In this document: positions 26,892 through 35,756 of the stretch, one piece after another | How the letters are laid out: every line of letters begins with the position of its first letter | Position numbering within the stretch: position 1 is the stretch's first letter | Origin: an uncultured Clostridia bacterium | GTDB lineage: Bacteria; Bacillota; Clostridia; Oscillospirales; CAG-272 | DNA length: 63,838 nucleotides | NCBI GenBank assembly: GCA_947624995.1 | Contig: CANQMS010000010.1 | Span: 1-63,838 of the forward strand | Direction: 5' to 3' | Position numbers and translations under genes: made by a program | Notes under the pieces: generated by a model | Seen by the model: only the letters and a program-made list of their open reading frames with translations | What the model was told of the DNA's origin: nothing | The model's database searches: none

Positions 26892-27593
26892 TTACTTTTC
26901 GTCTCCGCTTTCAAAGAGAAGATCGGGTCTCATCCGCTCCGTCGTCCTCTTCGCTTCCTCCGCGCGCCACGCGTCGATTTTCCCGTGGTGCCCGGAGAGC
27001 AGGATCTCCGGTACGGCAAGCCCTCTGTAAACGGGCGGGCGCGTGTACTGCGGATATTCGAGCAGCCCGTCCGACAGGCTCTCGCTCTCGTAGCACTCGG
27101 GCGAGGCGAGCACACCGTGGACGAGCCTTGCCGTCGCGTCCACGAGCACGCAGGCGGGGATCTCGCCGCCCGTGAGAACATAGTCTCCGATGGAGATATA
27201 TTCGTCGACCGTGAGGTCGAGCGCACGCTGATCTATGCCCTCATAATGCCCGCACAGGATCACGATGCAGTCATAGCGCGAGAGCTCGCGCGCCTTTTCC
27301 TCAGTGAAGAGCTTTCCCTTCGGCGACATATACACGGTCCGCACCGACGCCCCCTCCGGGATCGACGCCCGCACGGCGTCGTAGCAGTCGCAGACGGGCT
27401 GCGGCGTCATCAGCATGCCCATCCCGCCGCCGTACGGCGTGTCGTCGACGCGGCGGCGCCTGTCCGCAGAATAGTCGCGGATGTTGTATGTGTTTATCTC
27501 TATTATTCCCGCAGAGACGGCGCGACCTATGATGCTTTCGTTCAAAACGGCGCGCACCATATCCGGGAAGAGCGTCATTATATCGAATCTCAC
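26892..27593 (-). CDS. trmD: tRNA m1G37 methyltransferase TrmD
   Basis: SPOUT-family enzyme that methylates N1 of G37 in tRNAs reading CNN codons and prevents frameshifting. It has 233 residues. Seen marks: MRFDIMTLFPDMVRAVLNESIIGRA, DDTPYGGGMGMLMTPQPV, the trefoil-knot segment LCGHYEGIDQRALD, and EYISIGDYVLTGGE. Its ATG overlaps the rimM stop by four bases. The usual partners rpsP and rplS are not beside it. Confidence 0.97.
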   Translation of the reverse strand: MRFDIMTLFPDMVRAVLNESIIGRAVSAGIIEINTYNIRDYSADRRRRVDDTPYGGGMGMLMTPQPVCDCYDAVRASIPEGASVRTVYMSPKGKLFTEEKARELSRYDCIVILCGHYEGIDQRALDLTVDEYISIGDYVLTGGEIPACVLVDATARLVHGVLASPECYESESLSDGLLEYPQYTRPPVYRGLAVPEILLSGHHGKIDAWRAEEAKRTTERMRPDLLFESGDEK

Positions 27594-28105
27594 TCGTCCA
27601 GCATCCCCTCTATCGGGCGGACATAGATCGCCTCGTCCGTTATCCGCGTCACGAATTCCGGGACAGCGGGCATCATCCGCTCGCCGAACCGTGTCTTCAC
27701 GACATAAATGTCGGAGGCGCCCCTGTTGTATACGTCCGTGAGCTCGCCGAGCGTCTCCCCCGTGTCCTCGTGTATGACGGGGAGTCCGATGAGGTCCGCG
27801 ATAAAGCGGTCGCCCTCCTCCATGAATTTCATAAGCTCCGCCCGCTCGGCGTATATGTCGCGCCCCTTCAGCGCGACAGCCCGGTCGAGGTCGTCCACGC
27901 CCGAAAGCGTCAGCAGCACAAACCCCTTCTGGAGCGACGATGCCTTTATCTCATACGGCGTATACTCCTCCCCCTGCCGCGTGAACACGCGCGGGAGCGA
28001 GGCGAGTATCTCCGGGGAGTCGCAGTCGGAGCGCGCCTTGACGACGCCGCGGACGCCGTGTGTATTTATTATCTGTCCGCACGGAAGAAACCGTGACCGT
28101 TCCAT
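27590..28105 (-). CDS. rimM: Ribosome maturation factor RimM
   Basis: Assists late assembly of the 30S subunit head. With the start at 28105 it has 171 residues: an N-terminal RimM domain (CGQIINTHGVRGVVKARSD) and a C-terminal PRC-barrel (DLIGLPVIHEDTGETLGELTDVYNRGASDIYVV in two parts). GGGGGTGAAG precedes this ATG; an in-frame extension to 28201 would start inside the predicted promoter (28150-28178) and is rejected. Overlaps trmD by four bases. Confidence 0.94.
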   Translation of the reverse strand: MERSRFLPCGQIINTHGVRGVVKARSDCDSPEILASLPRVFTRQGEEYTPYEIKASSLQKGFVLLTLSGVDDLDRAVALKGRDIYAERAELMKFMEEGDRFIADLIGLPVIHEDTGETLGELTDVYNRGASDIYVVKTRFGERMMPAVPEFVTRITDEAIYVRPIEGMLDE

Positions 28106-28149
28106 ATTCTTCACCCCCGGGAAAAGCGACTGTAAGCAACTGTACGGAT

Positions 28150-28178
28150 ATTTTATCATGAAAAAGCCCCGATTACAA
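28150..28178 (-). promoter_or_regulatory. Sigma-A promoter of rimM-trmD
   Basis: On the minus strand TTGTAA (28173-28178), 17 bases, TAAAAT (28150-28155). Leader to the rimM ATG is about 38 bases. Confidence 0.65.
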
Positions 28179-28226
28179 GTATAGAGGGCGTAAAAGTGCA
28201 AAAGTGCGGTTCATGCGGGGGGCAGA

Positions 28227-28892
28227 TCAGCCACCCCTCCCGCCCGCGATAAGCGCCTTTGCCTCGAAGAGATCGCGGCAGACGGCGAAAACCTCGCCGC
28301 GCGTCTTTTCGTCCGGCTGCCAGAGATCGGGCACCGCGATGACGCGGCACCCAGCCGCGAGCGCCGAGCGTATGCCGGAGCGCGCGTCCTCGAGCGCGTA
28401 ACATTCCGCCGGCAAAAGACCGAGCTCCCGGCACGCGCGGGCGTATATCTCCGGGTCGGGCTTTGAGTGCGTGACGTCGTCACCGCAGACGAGCGCGTCG
28501 AAAAATTCAAGCGCCCCCGCCTCCCCGAGCTGGCGAACGACGGTCGAGCGCCCGGTCGAGCTTGCGACCGCGAGTCCCATCCCCTCGCCGCGGAGATACG
28601 AAAGTATTTCGCGCGCGCCCGGCTTGACCGGAATTTTGTGCGTTTTATAATATTCCGTCCGAAACTCACGCGCAAAGGAGTCTATCACATACGGGTCGCA
28701 CCCCGCGCCGAACTCCGCCTGCCACACCGGGCGCGACGCCTCGACAGTCAGCCCGAGCAGGCGCTCCGTCATATATCCCGCGCGCCCTATCCCCGCCTTT
28801 TCGCCGGCGTAGTCAAATGCAAGGACGGCGACGCGCTCCGTATCGAGCAAAAGACCGTCCATATCGAACACGGCTCCCTTCATATCGCGCAT
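28227..28892 (-). CDS. HAD-family phosphatase (beta-phosphoglucomutase-like)
   Basis: Haloacid-dehalogenase-fold hydrolase of subfamily IA with an alpha-helical cap. It has 221 residues. Motif I is FDMDGLLLDTE with the nucleophile and acid/base aspartates, motif II VASSTGR, motif III lysine in HSKPDPEIYARA, and motif IV LEDARSGIRSA. Such proteins act on sugar phosphates or pyrophosphates; a missing phosphorylated partner gene means the substrate cannot be named. GGGAGG six bases before the ATG at 28892 supports this start. It diverges from the cysteine T-box operon. Confidence 0.9.
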   Translation of the reverse strand: MRDMKGAVFDMDGLLLDTERVAVLAFDYAGEKAGIGRAGYMTERLLGLTVEASRPVWQAEFGAGCDPYVIDSFAREFRTEYYKTHKIPVKPGAREILSYLRGEGMGLAVASSTGRSTVVRQLGEAGALEFFDALVCGDDVTHSKPDPEIYARACRELGLLPAECYALEDARSGIRSALAAGCRVIAVPDLWQPDEKTRGEVFAVCRDLFEAKALIAGGRGG

Positions 28893-28921
28893 GCGGCACC
28901 TCCCTTACGTTTTCTTCAAAA

Positions 28922-28950
28922 AGTATACCACGGCGAGGTCCTCTTTGCAA
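28922..28950 (-). promoter_or_regulatory. Sigma-A promoter of the HAD phosphatase
   Basis: On the minus strand TTGCAA (28945-28950), 17 bases, TATACT (28922-28927). It is back-to-back with the T-box operon promoter, about 40 bases apart. Confidence 0.7.
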
Positions 28951-28991
28951 GAATAAAAGGGCGCGCGGAAACAAAAACTGCCGAAAAAGTG

Positions 28992-29020
28992 TTTACAAAA
29001 CGCGCGCCGTCGTATATAAT
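28992..29020 (+). promoter_or_regulatory. Sigma-A promoter of the cysE operon
   Basis: TTTACA (28992-28997), 17 bases, TATAAT (29015-29020). The transcript should begin near 29027 and enter the T-box leader. Confidence 0.8.
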
Positions 29021-29026
29021 ATAGTG

Positions 29027-29268
29027 TAATATAGATTTTGAATACGAAAAAGACGTTGACCGGAAAGAAAACGGAAAACGCCCGCGGAAAGAGACCGCCT
29101 CCACGGCTGAGAGGGGCGGACGCAGGGCTTCCGTATGTGCGTCCGTGAGTCCCGGCTGAATGCCGCGTCGCCGCACGTTATACGGAACAAAAGCGATAAA
29201 TCGGAGTGGAACCGCGGACACACCCGCCTCCCGTGAAACTGTCACGGAGAGGCGTCTTTTTATTTTTA
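29027..29268 (+). promoter_or_regulatory. T-box riboswitch, predicted cysteine specifier (UGC)
   Basis: Leader that reads the charging state of a tRNA and controls termination. The T-box core AGTGGAACCGCGG is at 29205-29217. The base of stem I is formed by GACG (29052-29055) with CGTC (29166-29169), and above it CCGG (29060-29063) with CCGG (29152-29155). The internal loop between them carries CTGAA followed by TGC at 29161-29163, which I take as the specifier codon for cysteine. A terminator stem (CGCCTCCCGTGA with TCACGGAGAGGCG, 29225-29254) ends in a T-rich run. The genes downstream, cysE and cysS, agree with cysteine sensing. Confidence 0.88.
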
Positions 29269-29300
29269 TATTCAGTTTAGGAAAAGGAGACACATTCAAA

Positions 29301-30050
29301 GTGAAATACACGGCAACGTTCGGCGGAGCCGTCCGCCGCAGCGTCGCGCGGGCGGTGCTTACCGTCTCCGAGCGCGCGGAGCGCGCCGCAGACGAGGTTC
29401 GGCTCGATATAAAAGCCGTCCGTGAGCGGGACCCCGCCGCTAAATCCGATCTTGAAGCGGCGCTGCTCTATCCCGGTGTCCACGCCATATGGGCGCACCG
29501 CCTCTCGCACGCGCTGTATGAGCGAAAGCACTACATTTCCGCGCGGGCTTTGAGTCAGGCGGCGAGATTTTTCACCGGGATCGAGATACACCCGGGCGCA
29601 AAGCTCGGGCACGGGCTCTTTATCGACCACGGCGGCGCCGTCGTCATCGGCGAGACTGCCGAGATCGGCGACGGATGCACCCTTTACCAGTGCGTCACTC
29701 TCGGCGGCACGGGCAAGGACCGCGGAAAGCGCCACCCGACGCTCGGGCGAGGCGTAATTGTGGGAGCGGGGGCAAAGATACTCGGCGGATTCAGGATCGG
29801 CGACAACGCGAAGATCGCCGCCGGCGCCGTCGTGCTCGGTCCCGTCCCGGACAACAGCACCGCCGTCGGTATTCCGGCGCGCATCGTCCGAAGCGGCGGT
29901 GTCCGCGTCGTGGACCGGCTCGACCACGTTCACGTCCCCGACCCGGTCTCGGCAGGGATGAAGCGCCTCGAGGACCGGATCGAAGAGATCGGCTCGCGGC
30001 TCGAAAAACTCGAGGGGTCCGGAAAAGAAACGAAAAAAACAGAGCCCTGA
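29301..30050 (+). CDS. cysE: Serine O-acetyltransferase
   Basis: Makes O-acetylserine from serine and acetyl-CoA, the first step of cysteine synthesis. It has 249 residues. An N-terminal alpha-helical part (LDIKAVRERDPAAKSDLEAALLYPGVHAIWAHR in two segments) is followed by the left-handed beta-helix with FFTGIEIHPGAKLGHGLFIDHGG, IGETAEIGDGCTLYQ and VTLGGTGKD, then the C-terminal hexapeptide coils. The start is a GTG at 29301, after AAAAGGAG; starting further upstream would run into the T-box terminator. The ~45 C-terminal residues after IPARIVRSGG are charged and predicted helical, longer than in short CysE forms. First gene of the T-box operon. Confidence 0.95.
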   Translation: MKYTATFGGAVRRSVARAVLTVSERAERAADEVRLDIKAVRERDPAAKSDLEAALLYPGVHAIWAHRLSHALYERKHYISARALSQAARFFTGIEIHPGAKLGHGLFIDHGGAVVIGETAEIGDGCTLYQCVTLGGTGKDRGKRHPTLGRGVIVGAGAKILGGFRIGDNAKIAAGAVVLGPVPDNSTAVGIPARIVRSGGVRVVDRLDHVHVPDPVSAGMKRLEDRIEEIGSRLEKLEGSGKETKKTEP

Positions 30051-30127
30051 GGCGCAAAAAAGCCGAAGAGGAAAGGCACAAAAAAATAACGGAAAGTCCA
30101 ACGAAAGCAAAGAAAGGAACAGAGATC

Positions 30128-31405
30128 ATGATATGCAAACGCTGCTTCCGCATGTCGGATGACGGGTTTGAATACTGCCCGTACTGCGGCAAATCGTTTT
30201 CCGACGATTCGGAGATCGAGGTAAAGCCGGAGGAAGAAGAGACAGGCGGCAAAGACGCCGAAAACGTCAAAGAAAAAGACGCACCCGAAAGCGATCCCGA
30301 CCGCGCGGAGGGCGGCGGCTACGGCAGGAAAGGCGCGCCGGAAGGCGATCCTCTCCGCAGACCGGACTCCGTCCCGCAGGGCTGGGGCGCCCCCTACGGA
30401 TACACGATGCCCCCGCCGCCGTACCCGTATTACACCCAGCCGCGCAGGGTGACGCCGGCGCAGAAATTCTTCTCCGCCGTCGGGCACGCGATACTTTATT
30501 TTCTCCTCTTCATGTTCTGCCAGGCAATCGTGTCGGTGATATTCATGTATTCCGCAATTTTCTCGTCGGAAGAGGTCATGGGGATCATTTCGGAGTACGC
30601 GTCGAACCCGTATTTGACGAGGCAGGACTATGACGAAATGACGGAACGCATCACTGAGGCGGCGATGGATGCAATGGACGGCAACCTCTTGAATTCCGTC
30701 AGCATCGTTTCCGCCGCTTTGACGACGCTCGCGGTATTCCTCGTCGCCGTCGCGAAGCACCGCCCGTTCTCGGCGCACGTCGGGCTTTATCCCTTCCACT
30801 CGTGGCTCGCGCTGCTTCTCATCCCCATCGGCATATCGGCGCAGTTTTTGATATCAATGGTCATAAACCTGATACCGTGGCCGGACGCGGTCGTCAACGA
30901 CTTCAACGGGCTTTACTCGTATATGGGGAAAAGCGACGGCATCTTCGCGTTCGTCCTTGAGATACTCGCCGTCGCCGTATTCGCACCGTTCGTCGAGGAG
31001 CTGATCTTCCGCGGCTGCATATACACGCGCCTGCGCCGCGGGATGCCGGCTGCTGCCGCGGTCATCATAGCCGCGTTCGCGTTCGGCATGGCGCACGGTG
31101 CCCTGATCGCCGTGTTCTACGCCTCCCTGCTCGCGCTGCTGCTCATATTCATGTACGAAAAATTCGGGACGATACTTGCGCCGTTCCTCGTCCACCTCGG
31201 CTTCAACGCCGCGAACTACATCCCGCTTCTGCGCGAGGATTCCTCGACTGTCGAGATAGTCGTGACGCTCGTCGTCTCCGCCGTCGTCTTCTCCGTCTGC
31301 CTCGCCGTCATCGCCGTCTCCGACGTCGGAAAGCGCGACCATAACGAGGACACGGTCACGCTCCCTCCGATCCCGCCCATGCCGCCGACACCGCCCGAAA
31401 TGTAA
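30128..31405 (+). CDS. CPBP-family intramembrane protease with N-terminal zinc ribbon
   Basis: A 425-residue protein. The N-terminus is a zinc ribbon with cysteines 3, 6, 17 and 20 (CKRC ... CPYC), followed by an acidic linker and a Pro/Tyr-rich stretch, then about eight membrane spans. The CPBP (Abi) motifs are seen near the C-terminus: EELIFRG, then a GMAHG segment and HLGFNAANY, the glutamate and histidine residues that form the active site in Rce1-like proteases. Substrate unknown. The start is the ATG at 30128 with AAAGGAAC upstream. It lies between cysE and cysS in a T-box-controlled operon, although nothing in it points to cysteine metabolism. Confidence 0.88.
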   Translation: MICKRCFRMSDDGFEYCPYCGKSFSDDSEIEVKPEEEETGGKDAENVKEKDAPESDPDRAEGGGYGRKGAPEGDPLRRPDSVPQGWGAPYGYTMPPPPYPYYTQPRRVTPAQKFFSAVGHAILYFLLFMFCQAIVSVIFMYSAIFSSEEVMGIISEYASNPYLTRQDYDEMTERITEAAMDAMDGNLLNSVSIVSAALTTLAVFLVAVAKHRPFSAHVGLYPFHSWLALLLIPIGISAQFLISMVINLIPWPDAVVNDFNGLYSYMGKSDGIFAFVLEILAVAVFAPFVEELIFRGCIYTRLRRGMPAAAAVIIAAFAFGMAHGALIAVFYASLLALLLIFMYEKFGTILAPFLVHLGFNAANYIPLLREDSSTVEIVVTLVVSAVVFSVCLAVIAVSDVGKRDHNEDTVTLPPIPPMPPTPPEM

Positions 31406-31415
31406 GGAGTGAACA

Positions 31416-32840
31416 ATGCTTTATCTATACAATTCTCTCTCCCGTGAGCGCGAGGAGTTCCGCCCGCGCGTCGAAGGGAAGGTCGGCATGTACACGTGCG
31501 GTCCGACCGTCTATCACTTTGCCCACATCGGCAATCTCCGCACTTATATCATGGAGGACATCCTTGACCGCTATCTGCGCTATTCCGGTTACGACGTCAA
31601 GCGCGTCATGAACATCACCGACGTCGGTCACCTTACCGGGGACTCCGACGACGGTGAGGACAAGATGGTCGAGGGCGCGAAGCGGGAGCACAAGACCGTG
31701 CTCGAGATCGCGAAATTCTACACCGACGCGTTCTTCGAGGACTGCAAAAAGCTCAACATCCGCCGCCCCGACGTCGTCGAACCGGCGACGCACTGCATCG
31801 GCGAATACATCAAGATAATAAAAAAGCTGCTTGAGAAGGGCTACGCCTACGTCTCCGGCGGAAACGTTTACTTTGACACCTCAAAGCTCGAAAACTACTA
31901 CGTCTTTAACCGCCAGAACGAGGAAGACCTCGCCGTCGGCGTCCGCGAGGGCGTCGAGGCGGACAGCGCCAAGCGCAGCAACTGCGACTTTGCGCTCTGG
32001 TTCACGAAGAGCAAATTCGAGGATCAGGAGCTCAAATGGAATTCCCCGTGGGGGCTCGGATATCCCGGCTGGCACATCGAGTGCTCCGCTATCTCGATGA
32101 AGCACCTCGGAGAATACCTCGACATCCACTGCGGCGGCATCGACAACGCGTTCCCGCATCATACGAACGAAATAGCGCAGTCCGAGGCGTATCTCGGGCA
32201 CGAGTGGTGCCGGTACTGGTTCCACGTCCTGCACCTCAACACGCAGAGCGGCAAAATGTCAAAGTCGAAGGGGGAATTTCTCACTGTCTCCCTGCTCGAG
32301 GAAAAGGGGTTTGCCCCGATCGTGTACCGCTTCTTCTGCCTCGGCTCGCATTACAGGAAAGCTCTCGTCTTCTCCTGGGACGCGCTTGAGAACGCGCGCG
32401 GCACGTATGACAAGCTGATCTCCCGCGTCGCACAGCTCACCCCGTCCGACAGCGCGCCGGACGAAGGGATCTATACCGAATACAAGCGCCGCTTTACGGA
32501 CGCGCTCGACTCCGACCTCAACACATCCCTCGCGATAACCGCGCTCTACGACGTGCTCAAGGCAGACACCGACGACGCGACAAAGCTCGCCCTGCTCGGC
32601 GACTTTGACCGCGTCCTGTGCCTCGACATACTGAAAAACGCCGCCGCCCGCCGCCGGGCGGACGAGCTCGCGGATCAGGCGGCGAGCGGGGACCCCGAGA
32701 TACTTTCCGCCATCGCGCGCCGCGCGGAGGCGAAAAAGAACCGCGACTTTGCCGAGGCGGACCGCATCCGCGCCGAGCTCGCCGCGCGCGGCGTCACGCT
32801 CATCGACACGCCGAACGGAACGACGTATAAGCTCTCGTAA
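31416..32840 (+). CDS. cysS: Cysteinyl-tRNA synthetase
   Basis: Charges tRNA-Cys. It has 474 residues. Class I signatures HIGN (37-40) in [17 protein letters not shown], and KMSKSKG near residue 285. The zinc site includes Cys28 (MYTCGPT), the WHIECSAIS cysteine and [15 protein letters not shown] histidines. The DALR-type anticodon domain ends with [26 protein letters not shown] in two segments. It follows the CPBP gene by 10 bases. The T-box leader upstream of cysE is expected to raise its expression when tRNA-Cys is uncharged. Confidence 0.97.
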   Translation: MLYLYNSLSREREEFRPRVEGKVGMYTCGPTVYHFAHIGNLRTYIMEDILDRYLRYSGYDVKRVMNITDVGHLTGDSDDGEDKMVEGAKREHKTVLEIAKFYTDAFFEDCKKLNIRRPDVVEPATHCIGEYIKIIKKLLEKGYAYVSGGNVYFDTSKLENYYVFNRQNEEDLAVGVREGVEADSAKRSNCDFALWFTKSKFEDQELKWNSPWGLGYPGWHIECSAISMKHLGEYLDIHCGGIDNAFPHHTNEIAQSEAYLGHEWCRYWFHVLHLNTQSGKMSKSKGEFLTVSLLEEKGFAPIVYRFFCLGSHYRKALVFSWDALENARGTYDKLISRVAQLTPSDSAPDEGIYTEYKRRFTDALDSDLNTSLAITALYDVLKADTDDATKLALLGDFDRVLCLDILKNAAARRRADELADQAASGDPEILSAIARRAEAKKNRDFAEADRIRAELAARGVTLIDTPNGTTYKLS

Positions 32841-32843
32841 ATA

Positions 32844-34031
32844 ATGAAAAAATCGAAGAAAAAGAAATTCCCGTCACCGGCGCCGTGGCTCTACTACCCC
32901 GCCGCAGCGATAGTGTCGCTCTTCATGCGGATACGGTACCGCGTCACCGTCGACAAAAGCGGCGTCCGCGATATAAAGGGACCGGCGCTCGTGCTCGCGA
33001 ATCATCTCTCCGATCAGGATCACTTTTTCGCGGCAATGGCGCTTTTGCCCCACCGCCCGACGTTCGTCATGAGCGCTCACTTCATGACAAAGCGTTTTCT
33101 GCGCCCGATCCTGCGTCCGCTGCACGTCATAACGAAGCGCATGTTCGACTCGGACGCCGGAACGGTGCTGAACATAATGCGCGCCGTGCGCGACGGGAGG
33201 ATCGTCGTCCTCTTTCCGGAGGGGCGCCTCACGTGGACCGCGCACTCGATGCGCATCACGGAGGGGACAGCCGATCTCGTAAAAAAGCTCAAAGCCGACG
33301 TCTACCGCCTGACCCCGACCGGGGCGGCGCTGACGTTCCCGAAATGGGGACGCGGCTCCCGCCGCGGACGCATCAGGATCGAGACGGAAAAGCTCCTGAC
33401 CGCGGACGAAGTGAAGGCGATGTCGAAGGACGATATATACACCCTCATCTCGGACAAACTCCGCCACGACGACGAGGCAGCCTGCCGCGGAATACGGTTC
33501 TCCTGCCGCGACACGACAGCCGGGCTCGACGGCATCCTTTATAAATGCCCCGTCTGCGGCTCGGAGGGGACGCTCACTGTGGGAGGGGACCGCATTTTCT
33601 GCTCCGCCTGCTCACTTGACGCGGTCCTTTCCCGTGACTATACGATGTCGGGCACGCCGTTTTCAACCGTCAACGAGTGGTACGCGTGGCAGTATTCTCA
33701 GCTCGACACAGATGTCCCGCTCGAATCCGATTTTTCCGTCGCCTCGCCCGACGGGCGCGGCAACATCGTCCGCGGAGCCGGGCGCGCGCACTGCACGCTC
33801 GACCGGGAGCGCTTTACGTTTGACGGAGAGATCTTCGGTCAGCCGCTCGCCTTTGAGGTCCCGGCAGCGGACATTCCCGCCGTCCCGATAACGGTCTCAA
33901 AGCGATTCGACATATACCACGACAAAACTCTGCTCCAGCTCACCCCGCTCCCCGATCCGCGCGTCACGGTGCGCTGGGCAATATATTTCGACCGACTGAC
34001 GGACGAACGCATCGGGACGAGGGGAAAATGA
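32844..34031 (+). CDS. PlsC-type acyltransferase with inserted zinc ribbon
   Basis: A 395-residue protein. Its N-terminal half is a lysophospholipid/glycerol-3-phosphate acyltransferase domain with the HX4D motif in ANHLSDQDH (His54, Asp59) and the LFPEGRLT acceptor motif (124-131). A membrane-seeking segment precedes it (about 14-29). A four-cysteine ribbon follows at residues 235, 238, 253 and 256 (CPVC ... CSAC), then a ~130-residue beta-rich C-terminal domain that I do not recognise. Normal PlsC proteins are ~200-250 residues, so the second half is an addition. It starts four bases after the cysS stop, so it belongs to the T-box operon. Substrate is unknown. Confidence 0.8.
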   Translation: MKKSKKKKFPSPAPWLYYPAAAIVSLFMRIRYRVTVDKSGVRDIKGPALVLANHLSDQDHFFAAMALLPHRPTFVMSAHFMTKRFLRPILRPLHVITKRMFDSDAGTVLNIMRAVRDGRIVVLFPEGRLTWTAHSMRITEGTADLVKKLKADVYRLTPTGAALTFPKWGRGSRRGRIRIETEKLLTADEVKAMSKDDIYTLISDKLRHDDEAACRGIRFSCRDTTAGLDGILYKCPVCGSEGTLTVGGDRIFCSACSLDAVLSRDYTMSGTPFSTVNEWYAWQYSQLDTDVPLESDFSVASPDGRGNIVRGAGRAHCTLDRERFTFDGEIFGQPLAFEVPAADIPAVPITVSKRFDIYHDKTLLQLTPLPDPRVTVRWAIYFDRLTDERIGTRGK

Positions 34032-34156
34032 TCCGCCGCCCGGGCATTATGACCTTGTTTTTTCTTGAATTTCGGATAAACCGCTGAACCGATCCCGCAA
34101 AAGCGGGAGATATCGCCGGAGCTTTTCCGGGATCTTATCGGGAGGGACTGAAGCGT

Positions 34157-35521
34157 ATGACTCGTAAAAAAGCGGCGCTGCTGTCGGCAGCCGCGGCTCT
34201 CTTTGCCGTTCTGGCAGGGATCTTGATCTATATCGGCTCAAAACCGCTGAGGATCGTCTTTTCCGAGGACGACGAGGTCGCTCTGTTTGAGGGGGCTGAC
34301 AGCTACGACTTTGTCGAAAGCATCGAAAACGGAAAGATCGTAACGGAAAACGAAAGGATAGACACCTCGACCGTCGGGGAGAGGAGCATCATCTTTAAGG
34401 TCAAGCCGACGTTCGGTCCCGAAAAGGTCTTCTGCCGCACCATCTTTGTCGTCGACAGCGAGGCGCCCGAAATATCGTTTAAGGACCGCATAAATACGGA
34501 CGCCGGCAAAGATGTCGACCTGCTCGCGGGCGTCACCGCCTCCGACAACTCGGGGGAGGACGTCACGGTCTCTGTCGAGGGAGAATACGACATCGGCAAA
34601 GCAGGGGAATACAGGCTGAAATACGTCGCCGAGGACCGCAGCCGCAACCGAGCGGAGGAGGAATTCATCCTTACCGTCACCGACAGCGAGGGACCGGTGA
34701 TCACGTTTTCGGACCGCATTGTGACGGAGGTCGGGGATGATGCCGACCTGCTCGCGGGCGTCACCGCCTCCGACAATTCGGGGGAGGACGTCGCGGTCTC
34801 TGTCGAGGGGGAATACGACCTCGGCAAAGCAGGAGAATACACGCTGAAATACGTCGCCTCCGACAGGAGCCTGAACAGAACGGAGGAAGAATTCACACTG
34901 ATCGTGAAGGAAAAGCTTCCCCCGCCCCCGATCATGCCGGAAGGGAGCGCCGGGGAGACCTTCACGACAGAGAAGGGATATTCCGGCGCCGTCATAGACG
35001 GAGTTACGTATATTGAAGGATACCCGATCGTAAACAAGACATATTCTCTCCCCGAGGACTACGGCTCGGGGCTGACGGCGGAGACATACGCGGCATTTAC
35101 GGAGATGGCTGCCGCCGCCGCGGCTGAAGGCTATAATATCTATATTGTGAGCGGCTTCCGCTCATATATCACACAGAGGGATCTATACGGCTATTACGCC
35201 ATTGTCGACGGCGCCGAGACTGCGGACACATATTCCGCAAGACCCGGACATTCCGAGCATCAGTCGGGGCTCGCTTTCGACCTGAACACGACGGACAGAT
35301 CGTTCGGCGAAACGCCGGAGGGCATCTGGCTCAATGAAAATTGCAGCAGATTCGGATTTATCCTCCGCTATCCGAAGGGGAAAACGGACGAAACGGGGTA
35401 CATATATGAGCCGTGGCACTTCAGGTTCGTGGGTACGGGTCTTGCAGGCATGCTCTATAACGGCGGAGACTGGATCACGCTCGAGGATCTTTTCGGCATC
35501 ACGAGCGAATATCCGGGATGA
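34157..35521 (+). CDS. VanY-type D,D-carboxypeptidase with two Ig-like repeats
   Basis: M15B-family peptidase that removes the terminal D-Ala from peptidoglycan stems outside the cell. It has 454 residues: a membrane anchor (about 7-27), a short cap, two bacterial Ig-like repeats (about 100-174 and 176-250) and a catalytic domain (about 287-430). Zinc ligands are His368 and Asp375 in SEHQSGLAFD and His421 in EPWHF. The two Ig-like repeats are 76 residues apart and nearly identical over a stretch of DNA (34517-34630 and 34745-34858), a recent duplication. GGGAGG precedes the ATG. It stands alone, ending at a terminator at 35550. Confidence 0.9.
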   Translation: MTRKKAALLSAAAALFAVLAGILIYIGSKPLRIVFSEDDEVALFEGADSYDFVESIENGKIVTENERIDTSTVGERSIIFKVKPTFGPEKVFCRTIFVVDSEAPEISFKDRINTDAGKDVDLLAGVTASDNSGEDVTVSVEGEYDIGKAGEYRLKYVAEDRSRNRAEEEFILTVTDSEGPVITFSDRIVTEVGDDADLLAGVTASDNSGEDVAVSVEGEYDLGKAGEYTLKYVASDRSLNRTEEEFTLIVKEKLPPPPIMPEGSAGETFTTEKGYSGAVIDGVTYIEGYPIVNKTYSLPEDYGSGLTAETYAAFTEMAAAAAAEGYNIYIVSGFRSYITQRDLYGYYAIVDGAETADTYSARPGHSEHQSGLAFDLNTTDRSFGETPEGIWLNENCSRFGFILRYPKGKTDETGYIYEPWHFRFVGTGLAGMLYNGGDWITLEDLFGITSEYPG

Positions 35522-35549
35522 CATTCATACGTAAAAAAAACAGCAACGG

Positions 35550-35576
35550 AAAAAACGGTCCGCGGGACCGTTTTTT
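35550..35576 (+). terminator. Terminator after the VanY-type gene
   Basis: Stem AAAAAACGGTCC with its complement around a GCG loop, ending in six T. It is symmetric and can also serve the convergent regulator gene. The following 180 bases hold nothing that I can support. Confidence 0.85.
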
Positions 35577-35756
35577 CTGTTCGCATATTTTTTGAGCGGC
35601 TGCTCCTCCCGGTAAATATATAGATCGGTCATCTGCCTTTTTCGCCTTAGATCTCCCGGCTTTTTATACGGTCATAGGGCTCACAAGGTACATCAAACGC
35701 TCCCCGGAGATATGATAAGCAGCATATTCCCCCGACTTTTTCTTTCGGTCCGCGGC

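Noticed and set aside
28106-28201. Longer RimM starting upstream of 28105
   Set aside because: The extra residues are encoded across the predicted promoter, and the ATG at 28105 has a good ribosome site and the conserved start.
35580-35756. Small RNA or gene between the VanY-type and XRE genes
   Set aside because: There is no open frame with a ribosome site and no promoter-terminator pair; it appears to be plain convergent intergenic sequence.
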